Positions 23,252 through 36,485 of a DNA stretch of 64,000 nucleotides are shown here, in pieces; within the stretch, counting starts at the first letter, position 1; each line of letters starts with the position of its first letter. Made by a program: the position numbers and the translations under genes. This stretch comes from Henricia sp. BOLD:AAB3569 (taxonomy: Eukaryota; Echinodermata; Asteroidea; Spinulosida; Echinasteridae): contig JBBELK010000450.1 of assembly GCA_037783545.1 (NCBI GenBank), forward strand, positions 930,001-994,000. The letters are read 5' to 3'. The notes under the pieces were generated by a model. The model saw only the letters and a program-made list of their open reading frames with translations, was not told the DNA's origin and ran no database searches.

Positions 23252-23416
23252 GACTGCCGAAGTGAAGACGTCACCTTTTGTTGGTTGCCTAGGCAATTGG
23301 ATCTAAACTAAAAATCACTCAACCGTGGCCCAGTGCTTTTCCAATGGTACTTTTCCCGACGGCCATGATAGTTTGGATCCAATTGTCATGGCAACGCACG
23401 TCACACTTCGGCTGTC
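23252..23416. mobile_element. Palindromic MITE A, solo copy
   Basis: 165 bp with ends GACTGCCGAAGTG and CACTTCGGCTGTC, flanked by TA (23250-23251, 23417-23418). It is inverted relative to the nested copy at 16772-17220 and lacks MITE B. Confidence 0.85.
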
Positions 23417-23723
23417 TATTGTAGGCCTAAAACTCACGCGTGCCTTCGATACTCGGCTAGAAAAATACTAGACTGGTTCCCGCTCCACATATTCCACACA
23501 AAACGACTGAATATGAGGACCGGCTACCGTGGTGTTTAAAATAGCACTAAGCAATACCTCATGCATTTATGTTTAGGAGCGCATATCCGTTAATTTTCAA
23601 AGCGCGCTGCGCGCTACGGCACGAGTGTATAACAATTTGAAAGGGGTTATTCCATATTTGACCAATAACAATTTAATATATTAACCCAAAAATATTACAC
23701 ATCCCCATTTAAATATACATGTA

Positions 23724-23957
23724 CACTCTCAGAAATAGTGGTTCAAATCTGCACCCTCGGGGGTGCTTATCTTTGATACAATAGCAGCACCCCTATAGGA
23801 GCAAATGTGCACCATGTGAACATGATTTGCACCTTGAAAGGAGCAAGTCTGCACTTTAGGGGTGCACATATGTTCACATGGTGCAAATTTGATCTCATAG
23901 GGGTGCACATTTCCTCCTATAGGGGTGCTGCTATTGTATCAAGATAAGCACCCCAAT
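23724..23957. mobile_element. CACTCTCAG-type TIR element, right end lost
   Basis: It starts TA-CACTCTCAGAA like the element at 47279. The body is an imperfect hairpin built of GGGGTGCAC/GTGCACCCC blocks (arms about 23751-23830 and 23873-23955). The expected right terminus, CTGAGAGTG, is missing. Sequence switches to the Helitron-like 5' end at about 23958. Confidence 0.55.
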
Positions 23958-24045
23958 TGCACCCTAATTAGGTGATCGGGCCAACAGCCCGATCACCTAT
24001 TACTCTCGTACGATTTCTTTATTTGGCTGTTCCGATTTTTTTTTT

Positions 24046-27000
24046 TTTTTGGCTGTTCCGATTCGGGTCGGAACAGCCTTTGTTTTCGTTACGATTTTTT
24101 TGGCTGTTCCGATACGGTCGGAACAGCCTTTGTTTTCGTTAAGATTTTTTTTTTTATTTTTTTTTTACTTTTCCTTCTTCCACTTTTTTCAGACGCTATT
24201 TCGGGCACTTGCACATTCATGATTGATTTCAAACTTCACATGGACATTGGTCACTATGTAAAGTTGTGTACAGTACTAATGACGTCATGATGACGTCATC
24301 ACGTGTCAGATTAAAGGGGCATGAAGTTTAATAAATTAAATATTCAAAAATCAATAACAAATCAACCGTTTGACCTACGATCTTGATTCCTTCGGCATAT
24401 ACGATGACTAACAAAGGTCTTTGAGATGCGCACACCCCTTGACCTTTGACCTCGTTTCCTATTGGTCTAACAGATTTTGCCTTGCCATTTGAAAGTGGTA
24501 CAAGATATCTGCATGTGGTCAACTGTATTACACTTGGACCTAGGGTGGTGTATCCAAAAAATATGGTCGTGACCTTTGACCTCGTTTCCTATTGGTCTAA
24601 CAGATTTTGCCTTGCCATTTGAAAGTGGTACAAGATATCTGCATGTGGTCAACTGTATTACACTTGGACCTAGGGTGGTGTATCCAAAAATTATGGTCGC
24701 GACCTTTCACCTCGTTTCCTATTGGTCTAACAGATTTTTGCCTTTCCATTTGAAAGTGTACAAGATATCTGCATGTGGTCAACTGTATTACACTTCGACC
24801 TAGGGTGGTGTATCCAAAAAATATGGCCGTGACCTTTGACCTTCCCTACATGTCAGATTAAAGGGGCATGTAATAATATTCAATATTTAACAATCGATAA
24901 AAACTCAACCGTTTGACCTACGATCGTGATTTCTTCATATACGATCACTAACAAAGGTCATCCCGAACACCATATATGTTTATAAAAAGGAGGGGAACAG
25001 CCATGTGTTCGTTGTCAGGAACGAACACAGGTCTAGTTTTTTTTTTTTATTCTTTTACTTCTTCCACTTTTTTCAGACGCTATTTCGGACACTTGCACAT
25101 TGATGATTGACTTCAAACTTCACATGGACATTGGTCACTATGTGAATTAGTGCATAGTACTAATGACGTAATCATGACGTCATCACGTGTCAGATTAAAG
25201 GGGTATGAAGTTTAATAAATTAAATATTTAAAAATCAATAAAAATTCAACCGTTTGACCTACGATCTTGATTCCTTCGCCATATACGATGACTAACAACA
25301 GTCTTTAAGATGCGCACACGCCTTGACCTTTGACCTCGTTTCCTATTGGTCAAACAGATTTTGCCTTGCCATTTGAAAGTGGTGCAAGATATTTGGACAA
25401 AGTCACTTGTGTTACACTTCGACTAGGGTGGGGTATGTAAAAAATATGTTGGTGACCTTTGACCTTGCTCATTTCTGGTCGAAACCGGAAGTGGCCCTTA
25501 GTTTGAAAGTGGTAGGAGGTATTGAGATAGGGTCAATGGTGTTATTATCAGAGGCCCTTAAGCTTTCCAAAAATATAAGTGATGACGTCATCGTACGAAA
25601 TAGCGCCCTCTAGCGACAAGATGATTACGTAATGAAATATTGGAAAATCAATACAAAATCAACCGTTTGACCTACGATCTTGATTCCTTCGCCATATACG
25701 ATGATTAACAAGGGTCTTTGAGATGCGCACACCCCTTGACCTTGGACCTCGTTTCCTATTGGTCAAACAGATTTTGCCTTGCCATTTGAAAGTGGTACAA
25801 GATATCTGGATGTGGTCAACTGTATTACACTTAGACCTAGGGTGGTGTATCCAAAAAATATGGTCGTGACCTTTGACCTTGCTCATTTCCGGTCGAAACC
25901 GGAAGTGGCCCTTAGTTTGAAAGTGGTAGGAGGTATTGAGATAGGGTCAATGGTGTTATTATCAGAGGCCCTTAAGCTTTCCACAAATATAAGAGATGAC
26001 GTCATCGTACGAAATAGCGCCCTCTAGCGACAAGATGATTACGTAATTAAATATTTAAAAATCAATACAAAATCTACCGTTTGACCTACGAAATTGATTC
26101 CTTCTGCATATACGATCACTAACAAATGTGTTTAAGATGCGCACATGGCTTGACCTCTGACCTCGTTTCCTATTGGTCTAACAGATTTTGCCTTGCCATT
26201 TGAAAGTGGTACAAGATATCTGCATGTGGTCAACTGTATTACACTTGGACCTAGGGTGGTGTATCCAAAAAATATGGTCGCGACCTTTGACCTCGTTTCC
26301 TATTGGTCTAACAGATTTTGCCTTGCCATTTGAAAGTGGTACAAGATATCTGCATGTGGTCAACTGTATTACACTTCGACCTAGGGTGGTGTATCCAAAA
26401 AATATGGCCGTGACCTTTGACCTTCCCTACATGTCAGATTAAAGGGGCATGTAATAATATTCAATATTTAACAATCGATAAAAACTCAACCGTTTGACCT
26501 ACGACCGTGATTTCTTCATATACGATCACTAACAAAGGTCATCCCGAACACCATATATGTTTGTAAAAAGGAGGGGAACAGCCATGTGTTCGTTGTCAAG
26601 AACGAACACAGGTCTAGTTTTTAATTCTTTTACTTCTTCCACTTTTTTCAGACGCTATTTCGGACACTTGCACATTGATGATTGACTTCAAACTTCACAT
26701 GGACATTGGTCACTATGTGAAGTTGTGCACAGTACTAATGACGTCATGATGACGTCATCACGTGTCAGATTAAAGGGGTATGAAGTTTAATCAATTAAAT
26801 ATTCAAAAATCAATAAAAATTCAACCGTTTGACCTACGATCTTGATTCCTTCGCCATATACGACGACTAACAAAAGTCTTTAAGATGCGCACACGCCTTG
26901 ACCTTTGACCTCGTTTCCTATTGGTCAAACAGATTTTGCCTTGCCATTTGAAAGTGGTGCAAGATATTTGGACAAAGTCACTTGTGTTACACTTCGACTA

Positions 27001-28610
27001 GGGTGGGGTATGTAAAAAATATGTTGGTGACCTTTGACCTTGCTCATTTCCGGTCGAAACCGGAAGTGGCCCTTAGTTTGAAAGTGGTAGGAGGTATTGA
27101 GATGGGGTCAATGGTGTTATTACCAGAGGCCCTTAAGCTTTCCAAAAATATAAGTGATGACGTCATCGTACGAAATAGCGCCCTCTAGCGACAAGATGAT
27201 TACGTAATAAAATATTGGAAAATCAATACAAAATCAACCGTTTGACCTACGATCTTGATTCCTTCGCCATATACGATGATTAACAAGGGTCTTTGAGATG
27301 CGCACACCCCTTGACCTTGGACCTCGTTTCCTATTGGTCAAACAGATTTTGCCTTGCCATTTGAAAGTGGTACAAGATATCTGGATGTGGTCAACTGTAT
27401 TACACTTAGACCTAGGGTGGTGTATCCAAAAAATATGGTCGTGACCTTTGACCTTGCTCATTTCCGGTCGAAACCGGAAGTGACCCTTAGTTTGAAAGTG
27501 GTAGGAGGTATTGAGATGGGGTCAATGGTGTTATTACCAGAGGCCCTTAAGCTTTCCAAAAATATAAGTGATGACGTCATCGTACGAAATAGCGCCCTCT
27601 AGCGACAAGATGATTACGTAATAAAATATTGGAAAATCAATACAAAATCAACCGTTTGACCTACGATCTTGATTCCTTCGCCATATACGATGATTAACAA
27701 GGGTCTTTGAGATGCGCACACCCCTTGACCTTGGACCTCGTTTCCTATTGGTCAAACAGATTTTGCCTTGCCATTTGAAAGTGATACAAGATATCTGGAT
27801 GTGGTCAACTGTATTACACTTAGACCTAGGGTGGTGTATCCAAAAAATATGGTCGTGACCTTTGACCTTGCTCATTTCCGGTCGAAACCGGAAGTGACCC
27901 TTAGTTTGAAAGTGGTAGGAGGTATTGAGATAGGGTCAATGGTGTTATTATCAGAGGCCCTTAAGCTTTCCAAAAATATAAGAGATGACGTCATCGTACG
28001 AAATAGCGCCCTCTAGCGACAAGATGATTACGTAATTAAATATTTAAAAATCAATACAAAATCAACCGTTTGACCTACGAAATTGATTCCTTCTGCATAT
28101 ACGATCACTAACAAATGTCTTTAAGATGCGCACACGGCTTGACCTTTGACCTCGTTTCCTGTTGGTCAAACAGATTTTGCCTTGCCATTTGAAAGGGGTA
28201 CAATATATCACGATGGGGTCAACTGTGTTACACTTCGACTAGGGTGGGGTATCCAAACATATATCAACACCTTTGACCTTCCCTACATGTCAGATTAAAG
28301 GGGCATGTAATAAAATTCGATATTTAAAAATCGATAAAAACTCGACCGTTTGACATACGATCGTGATTTCTTCATATACGATCACTAACAAAGGTCATCC
28401 CGAACACCATATATGTTTATAAAAAGGAGGGGAACAGCCATGTGTTCGTTGTCAGGAACGAACACAGGTCTAGTTTTTTTTTTTGGCTGTTCCGATTCGG
28501 GTCGGAACAGCCTTTGTTTTCGTTACGATTTTTATTCCTTTTTTTTTTTTTTTTTTTTGGCTGTTCCGATTCGGGTCGGAACAGCCTTTGTTTTCGTTAC
28601 GATTTTTATT

Positions 28611-28647
<37 letters not shown>

Positions 28648-31600
28648 TCTTTTACTTCTTCCACTTTTTTCAGACGCTATTTCGGACACTTGCACATTGA
28701 TGATTGACTTCAAACTTCACATGGACATTGGTCACTATGTGAAGTTGTGCACAGTACTAATGACGTCATGATGACGTCATCACGTGTCAGATTAAAGGGG
28801 TATGAAGTTTAATAAATTAAATATTCAAAAATCAATAAAAATTCAACCGTTTGACCTACGATCTTGATTCCTTCTCCATATACGATGACTAACAAAAGTC
28901 TTTAAGATGCGCACACGCCTTGACCTTTGACCTCGTTTCCTATTGGTCAAACAGATTTTGCCTTGCCATTTGAAAGTGGTGCAAGATATTTGGACAAAGT
29001 CACTTGTGTTACACTTCGACTAGGGTGGGGTATCTAAAAAATATGTTGGTGACCTTTGACCTTGCTCACTTCCGGTCGAAACCGGAAGTGGCCATTAGTT
29101 TGAAAGTAAAAGGAGGTATTGAGATGGGGTCAATGGTGTTATTACCAGAGGCCCTTAAGCTTTCCAAAAATATAAGTGATGACGTCATCGTACGAAATAG
29201 CGCCCTCTACCGACAAGATGATTACGTAATTAAATATTCAAAAATCAATAAAAAATCAACTGTTTGACCTACGATCTTGATTCCTGTGGCATATACGATC
29301 ACTAACAAATGTCTTTAAGATGCGCACAGGGCTTGACCTTTGACCTCGTTTCCTATTGGTCTAACAGATTTTGCCTTGCCATTTGAAAGTGGTACAAGAT
29401 ATCTGGATGTGGTCAACTGTATTACACTTGGACCTAGGGTGGTGTATCCAAAAAATATGGCCGTGACCTTTGACCTTGCTCACTTCCGGTCGAAACCGGA
29501 AGTGGCCATTAGTTTGAAAGTGAAAGGAGGTATTGAGATGGGGTCAATGGTGTTATTACCAGAGGCCCTTAAGCTTTCCAAAAATATAAGTGATGACGTC
29601 ATCGTACGAAATAGCGCCCTCTAGCGACAAGATAATTACGTAATTAAATATTCAAAAATCAATAAAAAATCTACCGTTTGACCTACAAATTTGATTCCTT
29701 CTGCATATACGATCACTAACAAATGTCTTTAAGATGCGCACATGGCTTGACCTTTGACCTCGTTTCCTATTGGTCAAACAGATTTTGCCTTGCCATTTGA
29801 AAGGGGTACAATATATCACGATGGGGTCAACTGTGTTACACTTCGACTAGGGTGGGGTATCCAAACATATAGCAACACCTTTGACCTTCCCTAAATGTCA
29901 GATTAAAGGGGCATGTAATAATATTCAATATTTAAAAATCGATAAAAACTCAACCGTTTGACATACCATCGTGATTTCTTCATATACAATCACTAACAAA
30001 GGTCATCCCGAACACCACATATGTTCATAAAAAGGAGGGGAACAGCCATGTGTTCGTTGTCAAGAACGAACACAGGTCTAGTTTTTTATTCTTTTACTTC
30101 TTCCACTTTTTTCAGACGCTATTTCGGACACTTGCACATTGATGATTGACTTCAAACTTCACATGGACATTGGTCACTATGTGAAGTTGTGCACAGTACT
30201 AATGACGTCATGATGACGTCATCACGTATCAGATTAAAGGGGTATGAAGTTTAATAAATTAAATATTCAAAAATCAATAAAAATTCAACCGTTTGACCTA
30301 CGATCTTGATTCCTTCGCCATATACGATGACTAACAAAAGTCTTTAAGATGCGCACACGCCTTGACCTTTGACCTCGTTTCCTATTGGTCAAACAGATTT
30401 TGCCTTGCCATTTGAAAGTGGTACAAGATATCTGGACAAAGTCACTTGTGTTACACTTCGACTAGGGTGGGGTATGTAAAAAATATGTTGGTGACCTTTG
30501 ACCTTGCTCACTTCCGGTAGAAACCGGAAGTGGCCCTTAGTTTGAAAGTGGTAGGAGGTATTGAGATGGGGTCAATGGTGTTATTACCAGAGGCCCTTAA
30601 GCTTTCCAAAAATATAAGTGATGACGTCATCGTACGAAATAGCGCCCTCTAGCGACAAGATGATTACGTAATGAAATATTGGAAAATCAATACAAAATCA
30701 ACCGTTTGACCTACGATCTTGATTCCTTCGCCATATACGATGATTAACAAGGGTCTTTGAGATGCGCACACCCCTTGACCTTGGACCTCGTTTCCTATTG
30801 GTCAAACAGATTTTGCCTTGCCATTTGAAAGTGGTACAAGATATCTGGATGTGGTCAACTGTATTACACTTAGACCTAGGGTGGTGTATCCAAAAAATAT
30901 GGTCGTGACCTTTGACCTTGCTAATTTCCGGTCGAAACCGGAAGTGGCCCTTAGTTTGAAAGTGGTAGGAGGTATTGAGATAGGGTCAATGGTGTTATTA
31001 TCAGAGGCCCTTAAGCTTTCCAAAAATATAAGAGATGACGTCATCGTACGAAATAGCGCCCTCTAGCGACAAGATGATTACGTAATTAAATATTAAAAAA
31101 TCAATACAAAATCAACCGTTTGACCTACGAAATTGATTCCTTCTGCATATACGATCACTAACAAATGTCTTTAAGATGCGCACATAGCTTGACCTTTGAC
31201 CTCGTTTCCTATTGGTCAAACAGATTTTGCCTTGCCATTTGAAAGGGGTACAATATATCACGATGGGGTCAACTGTGTTACACTTCGACTAGGGTGGGGT
31301 ATCCAAACATATATCAACACCTTTCACCTTCCCTACATGTCAGATTAAAGGGGCATGTAATAAAATTCGATATTTAAAAATCGATAAAAACTCGACCGTT
31401 TGACATACGATCGTGATTTCTTCATATACGATCACTAACAAAGGTCATCCCGAACACCACATATGTTTATAAAAAGGAGGGGAACAGCCATGTGTTCGTT
31501 GTCAAGAACGAACACAGGTCTAGTTTTTATTCTTTTACTTCTTCCACTTTTTTCAGACGCTATTTCGGACACTTGCACATTGATGATTGACTTCAAACTT

Positions 31601-33786
31601 CACATGGACATTGGTCACTATGTGAAGTTGTGCACAGTACTAATGACGTCATGATGACGCCATCACGTGTCAGATTAAAGGGGTATGAAGTTTAATCAAT
31701 TAAATATTCAAAAATCAATAAAAATTCAACCGTTTGACCTACGATCTTGATTCCTTCGCCATATACGATGACTAACAAAAGTCTTTAAGATGCGCACACG
31801 CCTTGACCTTTGACCTCGTTTCCTATTGGTCAAACAGATTTTGCCTTGCCATTTGAAAGTGGTGCAAGATATTTGGACAAAGTCACTTGTGTTACACTTC
31901 GACTAGGGTGGGGTATGTAAAAAATATGTTGGTGACCTTTGACCTTGCTCATTTCCGGTCGAAACCGGATGTGGCCCTTAGTTTGAAAGTGGTAGGAGGT
32001 ATTGAGATGGGGTCAATGGTGTTATTACCAGAGGCCCTTAAGCTTTCCAAAAATATAAGTGATGACGTCATCGTACGAAATAGCGCCCTCTAGCGACAAG
32101 ATGATTACGTAATAAAATATTGGAAAATCAATACAAAATCAACCGTTTGACCTACGATCTTGATTCCTTCGCCATATACGATGATTAACAAGGGTCTTTG
32201 AGATGCGCACACCCCTTGACCTTGGACCTCGTTTCCTATTGGTCAAACAGATTTTGCCTTGCCATTTGAAAGTGGTACAAGATATCTGGATGTGGTCAAC
32301 TGTATTACACTTAGACCTAGGGTGGTGTATCCAAAAAATATGGTCGTGACCTTTGACCTTGCTCATTTCCGGTCGAAACCGGAAGTGACCCTTAGTTTGA
32401 AAGTGGTAGGAGGTATTGAGATGGGGTCAATGGTGTTATTACCAGAGGCCCTTAAGCCTTCCAAAAAATATAAGTGATGACGTCATCGTACGAAATAGCG
32501 CCCTCTAGCGACAAGATGATTACGTAATAAAATATTGGAAAATCAATACAAAATCAACCGTTTGACCTACGATCTTGATTCCTTCGCCATATACGATGAT
32601 TAACAAGGGTCTTTGAGATGCGCACACCCCTTGACCTTGGACCTCGTTTCCTATTGGTCAAACAGATTTTGCCTTGCCATTTGAAAGTGATACAAGATAT
32701 CTGGATGTGGTCAACTGTATTACACTTAGACCTAGGGTGGTGTATCCAAAAAATATGGTCGTGACCTTTGACCTTGCTCATTTCCGGTCGAAACCGGAAG
32801 TGGCCCTTAGTTTGAAAGTGGTAGGAGGTATTGAGATGGGGTCAATGGTGTTATTACCAGAGGCCCTTAAGCTTTCCAAAAATATAAGTGATGACGTCAT
32901 CGTACGAAATAGCGCCCTCTACCGACAAGATGATTACGTAATTAAATATTCAAAAATCAATAAAAAATCTACCGTTTGACCTACGATCTTGATTCCTTCG
33001 CCATATACGATGTTTAACAAGGGTCTTTGAGATGCGCACACCCCTTGACCTTGGACCTCGTCTCCTATTGGTCAAACAGATTTTGCCTTGCCATTTGAAA
33101 GTGGTACAAGATATCTGGATGTGGTCAACTGTATTACACTTCGACCTAGGGTGGTGTATCCAAAAAATATGGTTTTGACCTTGCTTACTTCCGGTCGAAA
33201 CCGGAAGTGGCCCTTAGTTTGAAAGTGGTAGGAGGTATTGAGATGGGGTCAATGGTGTTATTACCAGAGGCCCTTAAGCTTTCCAAAAATATAAGTGATG
33301 ACGTCATCGTACGAAATAGCGCCCTCTAGCGACAAGATGATTACGTAATTAAATATTCAAAAATCAATAAAAAATCTACCGTTTGACCTACAAATTTGAT
33401 TCCTTCTGCATATACGATCACTAACAAATGTCTTTAAGATGCGCACATGGCTTGACCTTTGACCTCGTTTCCTATTGGTCAAACAGATTTTGCCTTGCCA
33501 TTTGAAAGGGGTACAATATATCACGATGGGGTCAACTGTGTTACACTTCGACTAGGGTGGGGTATCCAAACATATAGCAACACCTTTGACCTTCCCTACA
33601 TGTCAGATTAAAGGGGCATGTAATAATATTCAATATTTAAAAATCGATAAAAACTCAACCGTTTGACATACGATCGTGATTTCTTCATATACAATCACTA
33701 ACAAAGGTCATCCCGAACACCACATATGTTTATAAAAAGGAGGGGAACAGCCATGTGTTCGTTGTCAAGAACGAACACAGGTCTAG
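24046..33786 (+). repeat. Head-to-tail Helitron-like satellite array
   Basis: Six units end in the same motif: GGAACAGCC, hairpin GTGTTCGTT..AACGAACAC, AGGTCTAG, then T-rich DNA. CTAG lies at 25033, 26614, 28470, 30078, 31520 and 33783. Unit bodies are made of a ~414-bp repeat that contains CCGTTTGACCTACGATC, TTCCGGTCGAAACCGGAA and GATGACGTCATC. Unit lengths are about 1581, 1856, 1608, 1442 and 2263 bp. Hairpins GGCTGTTCCGA..TCGGAACAGCC, likely 5' ends, occur at about 24047-24130 and twice at 28485-28590. The recurring 60-100-codon frames are by-products of the repeat. Confidence 0.8.
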
Positions 33787-35694
33787 TTATTTATTTATTT
33801 ATTTTTTTTTCTTCTTTTTCCACTCAAACGTTTCCAGAGCTTTTCTTCAAAACGGTTCAAGCTATCAACTTAAAACTTGGTAGGAACATCAACCCCAATG
33901 TGAAGATGTGCATACAAGTGTGACGTCATTGTGACGTCATTAGGTATCAAATTACAAACCAAAAATGACCAAAATATGCATGTTTTAAAATGCTTCCGTC
34001 TGGAAAACCACGTGACCCATGATCTTCGTATTTGACAGGCTTATATATCAGATCATGGCCTACAATTTTCTTCGTGTGGGCATTTTCATCTGACCCTTCC
34101 TTCTGGGGTCAATCTGAGGTCAAAGTTCAACGAAAACGAAAATCTCAATTTTTGCACTTATTGAGCAACAATGCCCATCAAACCAAGCTGAATCTTTAAG
34201 AAACTAGATACAGGCATAGGTCCTATGGCAGACTTTCACCAACGTGTATAATATTATGATGGCATCAAGCGTGACGTCATCGTGACGTCATCAAGTATCA
34301 AATTACACCCCCCAAAAAAACAAAATATGCATATTTTAAAATGCTTCCGTCTTGAAAACCACGTGACCCAGGATCTTCGTATTTGGCAGGTTTACAGATG
34401 ACATTCTGTGCTACAATTTTCTTTGTGTGGGCATTTTCATCTGACCCTTCCTTCTGGGGTCAATTGGAGGTCAAAGTTCAACGAAACTGAGAATCTCAGT
34501 TTTTACACTTACCAGCAACAATGCCCATCAAACCAAGCTGAATCGTTAGTAAATTAGATACAGACATAGGCCCTACGGCAGACTTTCACCAGAATGTATA
34601 GTATCACGATGGCATCAAGTGTGACGTAATCATGACGTCATCAGGTGTCAAATTACAAAAATTGAAAGGTTATTATTTCCAAAATTCATATCTCAAGAAC
34701 CGTAATAGATACTTGAACAATTCTTTCACAACATGATAAGTCTAAATGAACTGAACAAATCATACGATGTCATGACCCCTGTGTGACGCCTACTTCCGGT
34801 CCAAACCGGAAGTTGTTCGAAAATGTGCATTTTGTAAGCGTTTTGAATGCAGATAGATTCAAAGTGGTAGTGAATTTGACCATATTTCTACGGAACGAAA
34901 TGTTTCCACACATGTAGACTTTTTGACTATACCATTTGTGACGTCATCACATGGACGGTGGTTACGTAATGTGGTGTCAAAATACGCAAATTTGGAGCTG
35001 AATTGTTTTAAAATGCTGTATCTTGAGAACTACAGCAGATATTTGCATGATTCTTTCGCCACATTTAAGAACTTGATGTTTATCAAATTGTTGAACAATT
35101 TGTGCACAACATTGTGACGTCATGATATCGTCACAGGTGTCAAATTACAAAAATTCAAAGGTTATTATTTTTAAAATTCATATCTCAAGAACCGTAATAG
35201 ATACTTGAACAATTCTTTCACAATATGATAAGTCTAAATGAACTGAACAAATCATACGATGTCATGACCCCTGTGTGACGCCTACTTCCGGTCCAAACCG
35301 GAAGAGGTTCGAAAATGTACACTTGTTTAGCACTTTGAATGCAAATAGAGCCAAAGTGGTAGGGAATTTGACCATAGTTCTACGGAACGAAATGTTTTCA
35401 CACATGTGGACCTTTTGACTATACCATTGGTGACGTCATTACATGGACGGTGGTTACGTAATGTACGTCAAATTACGCAAATTTGGAGCGGAGATGTTTT
35501 AAAATGCTGTATCTTGAAAACTACAACAGATATTGGTATGATTCCTTCGCCACATTTAAGAACTTGATGTTCAACATATTGTTCAACAATTTGTGCACAA
35601 AATTGTGACGTCATGATGTCGTCACAGGTGTCACATTACAAGATTTCAAAGGTTATTATTTCAACAATTCATATCTCAAAACGGTGCAAGCTAT
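33787..35694 (+). repeat. Diverged satellite units, two further types
   Basis: Type 1 (about 33930-34640) is two copies of a ~350-bp unit with AAAATGCTTCCGTCT and TGACCCTTCCTTCTGGGGTC. Type 2 (about 34650-35690) is two copies plus a start of a ~490-bp unit with CATATCTCAAGAACCGTAAT and TACTTCCGGTCCAAACCGGA. Both keep the TGACGTCA and inverted GGAAGT motifs of the main array, so they are probably older relatives. Confidence 0.7.
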
Positions 35695-35757
35695 CAACCC
35701 CCCAGCTATGGCGGATATATAGGGAGGAGATATTAGTTACCGGATTAGTGTATACAG

Positions 35758-35877
35758 CAGCCAATTTCACGAAACTTTACGCAATTGCGCAAGTCCACTT
35801 ACGCCATAAGCTATTGCGCAAGTAATGGCGTAAGTGGACTTGCGCAATTGCGTAAAGTTTTGTGAAATCGGCTGCTA
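35758..35877. repeat. Long near-perfect hairpin
   Basis: Arms of about 50 bp, starting AGCAGCCAATTTCACGAAAC and ending in its complement GTTTTGTGAAATCGGCTGCT, face each other across a loop of about 20 bases (TAAGCTATTGCGCAAGTAA). The right arm alone recurs in the tandem copy at about 36150. Confidence 0.8.
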
Positions 35878-36485
35878 AACTTCCATTTTTGCCATTCCAC
35901 AGGTGATAACAACGTCTGAAATTCATCACAAAATTTTCATTTAGCCCGATCACCTGGCGTTTGTAACAACAAACGTCATACCTCTAGTTTATTAGTGTGA
36001 TAGCATCAAAAAGCAAATTCAAACCTTGTCTGCATCCCCCAGTGAGCTCCATATTGTAGTTTTAATCTGATGTTGCAATCCCGTAACTATAGCCATTCAT
36101 TATCGCGTTACGGTCACCGTAACTATAGCCACTGCGTAGTTTTAAAAAGCTATTGCGCAAGTAATGGCGTAAGTGGACTTGCGCAATTGCGTAAAGTTTC
36201 GTGAAATCGGCTGCTGAACTTCCATTTTTGCCATTCCACAGGTGATAACAACGTCTGAAATTCATCACAAAATTTTCATTTAGCCCGATCACCTGGCGTT
36301 TGTAACAACAAACGTCATACCTCTAGTTTATTAGTGTGATAGCATCAAAAAGCAAATTCAAACCTTGTCTGCATCCCCCAGTGAGCTCCATATTGTAGTT
36401 TTAATCTGATGTTGCAATCCCGTAACTATAGCCATTCATTATCGCGTTACGGTCACCGTAACTATAGCCACTGCGTAGTTTTAAA
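35808..36485 (+). repeat. 339-bp tandem duplication carrying a Helitron-like 3' end
   Basis: Two head-to-tail units, 35808-36146 and 36147-36485, are nearly identical. Each includes GCCCGATCACC, the small hairpin and CTAG-T (35984 and 36323). The very low divergence suggests a recent event. Confidence 0.85.

Larger units (their letters stand above)
23958..35987 (+). mobile_element. Outer Helitron-like element (5' hairpin to CTAG 3' end)
   Basis: The 5' side has a hairpin, AGGTGATCGGGC..GCCCGATCACCT (loop CAACA). The 3' side repeats GCCCGATCACC, then has a small hairpin GGCGTTTG..CAAACGTC and ends ATACCTCTAG followed by T (CTAG at 35984-35987). Hairpin plus CTAG-T is the Helitron 3' signature. 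Nothing resembling Rep or helicase is present, so this is non-autonomous. It encloses the satellite array. Confidence 0.45.

Noticed and set aside
28413..28771. Phe-rich frames
   Set aside because: Poly(T) tracts and repeated hairpin ends read as codons.
24328..33923. Many similar 60-100-codon frames on both strands
   Set aside because: They are by-products of the ~414-bp satellite unit; both strands are open at once, with no start context or family match.
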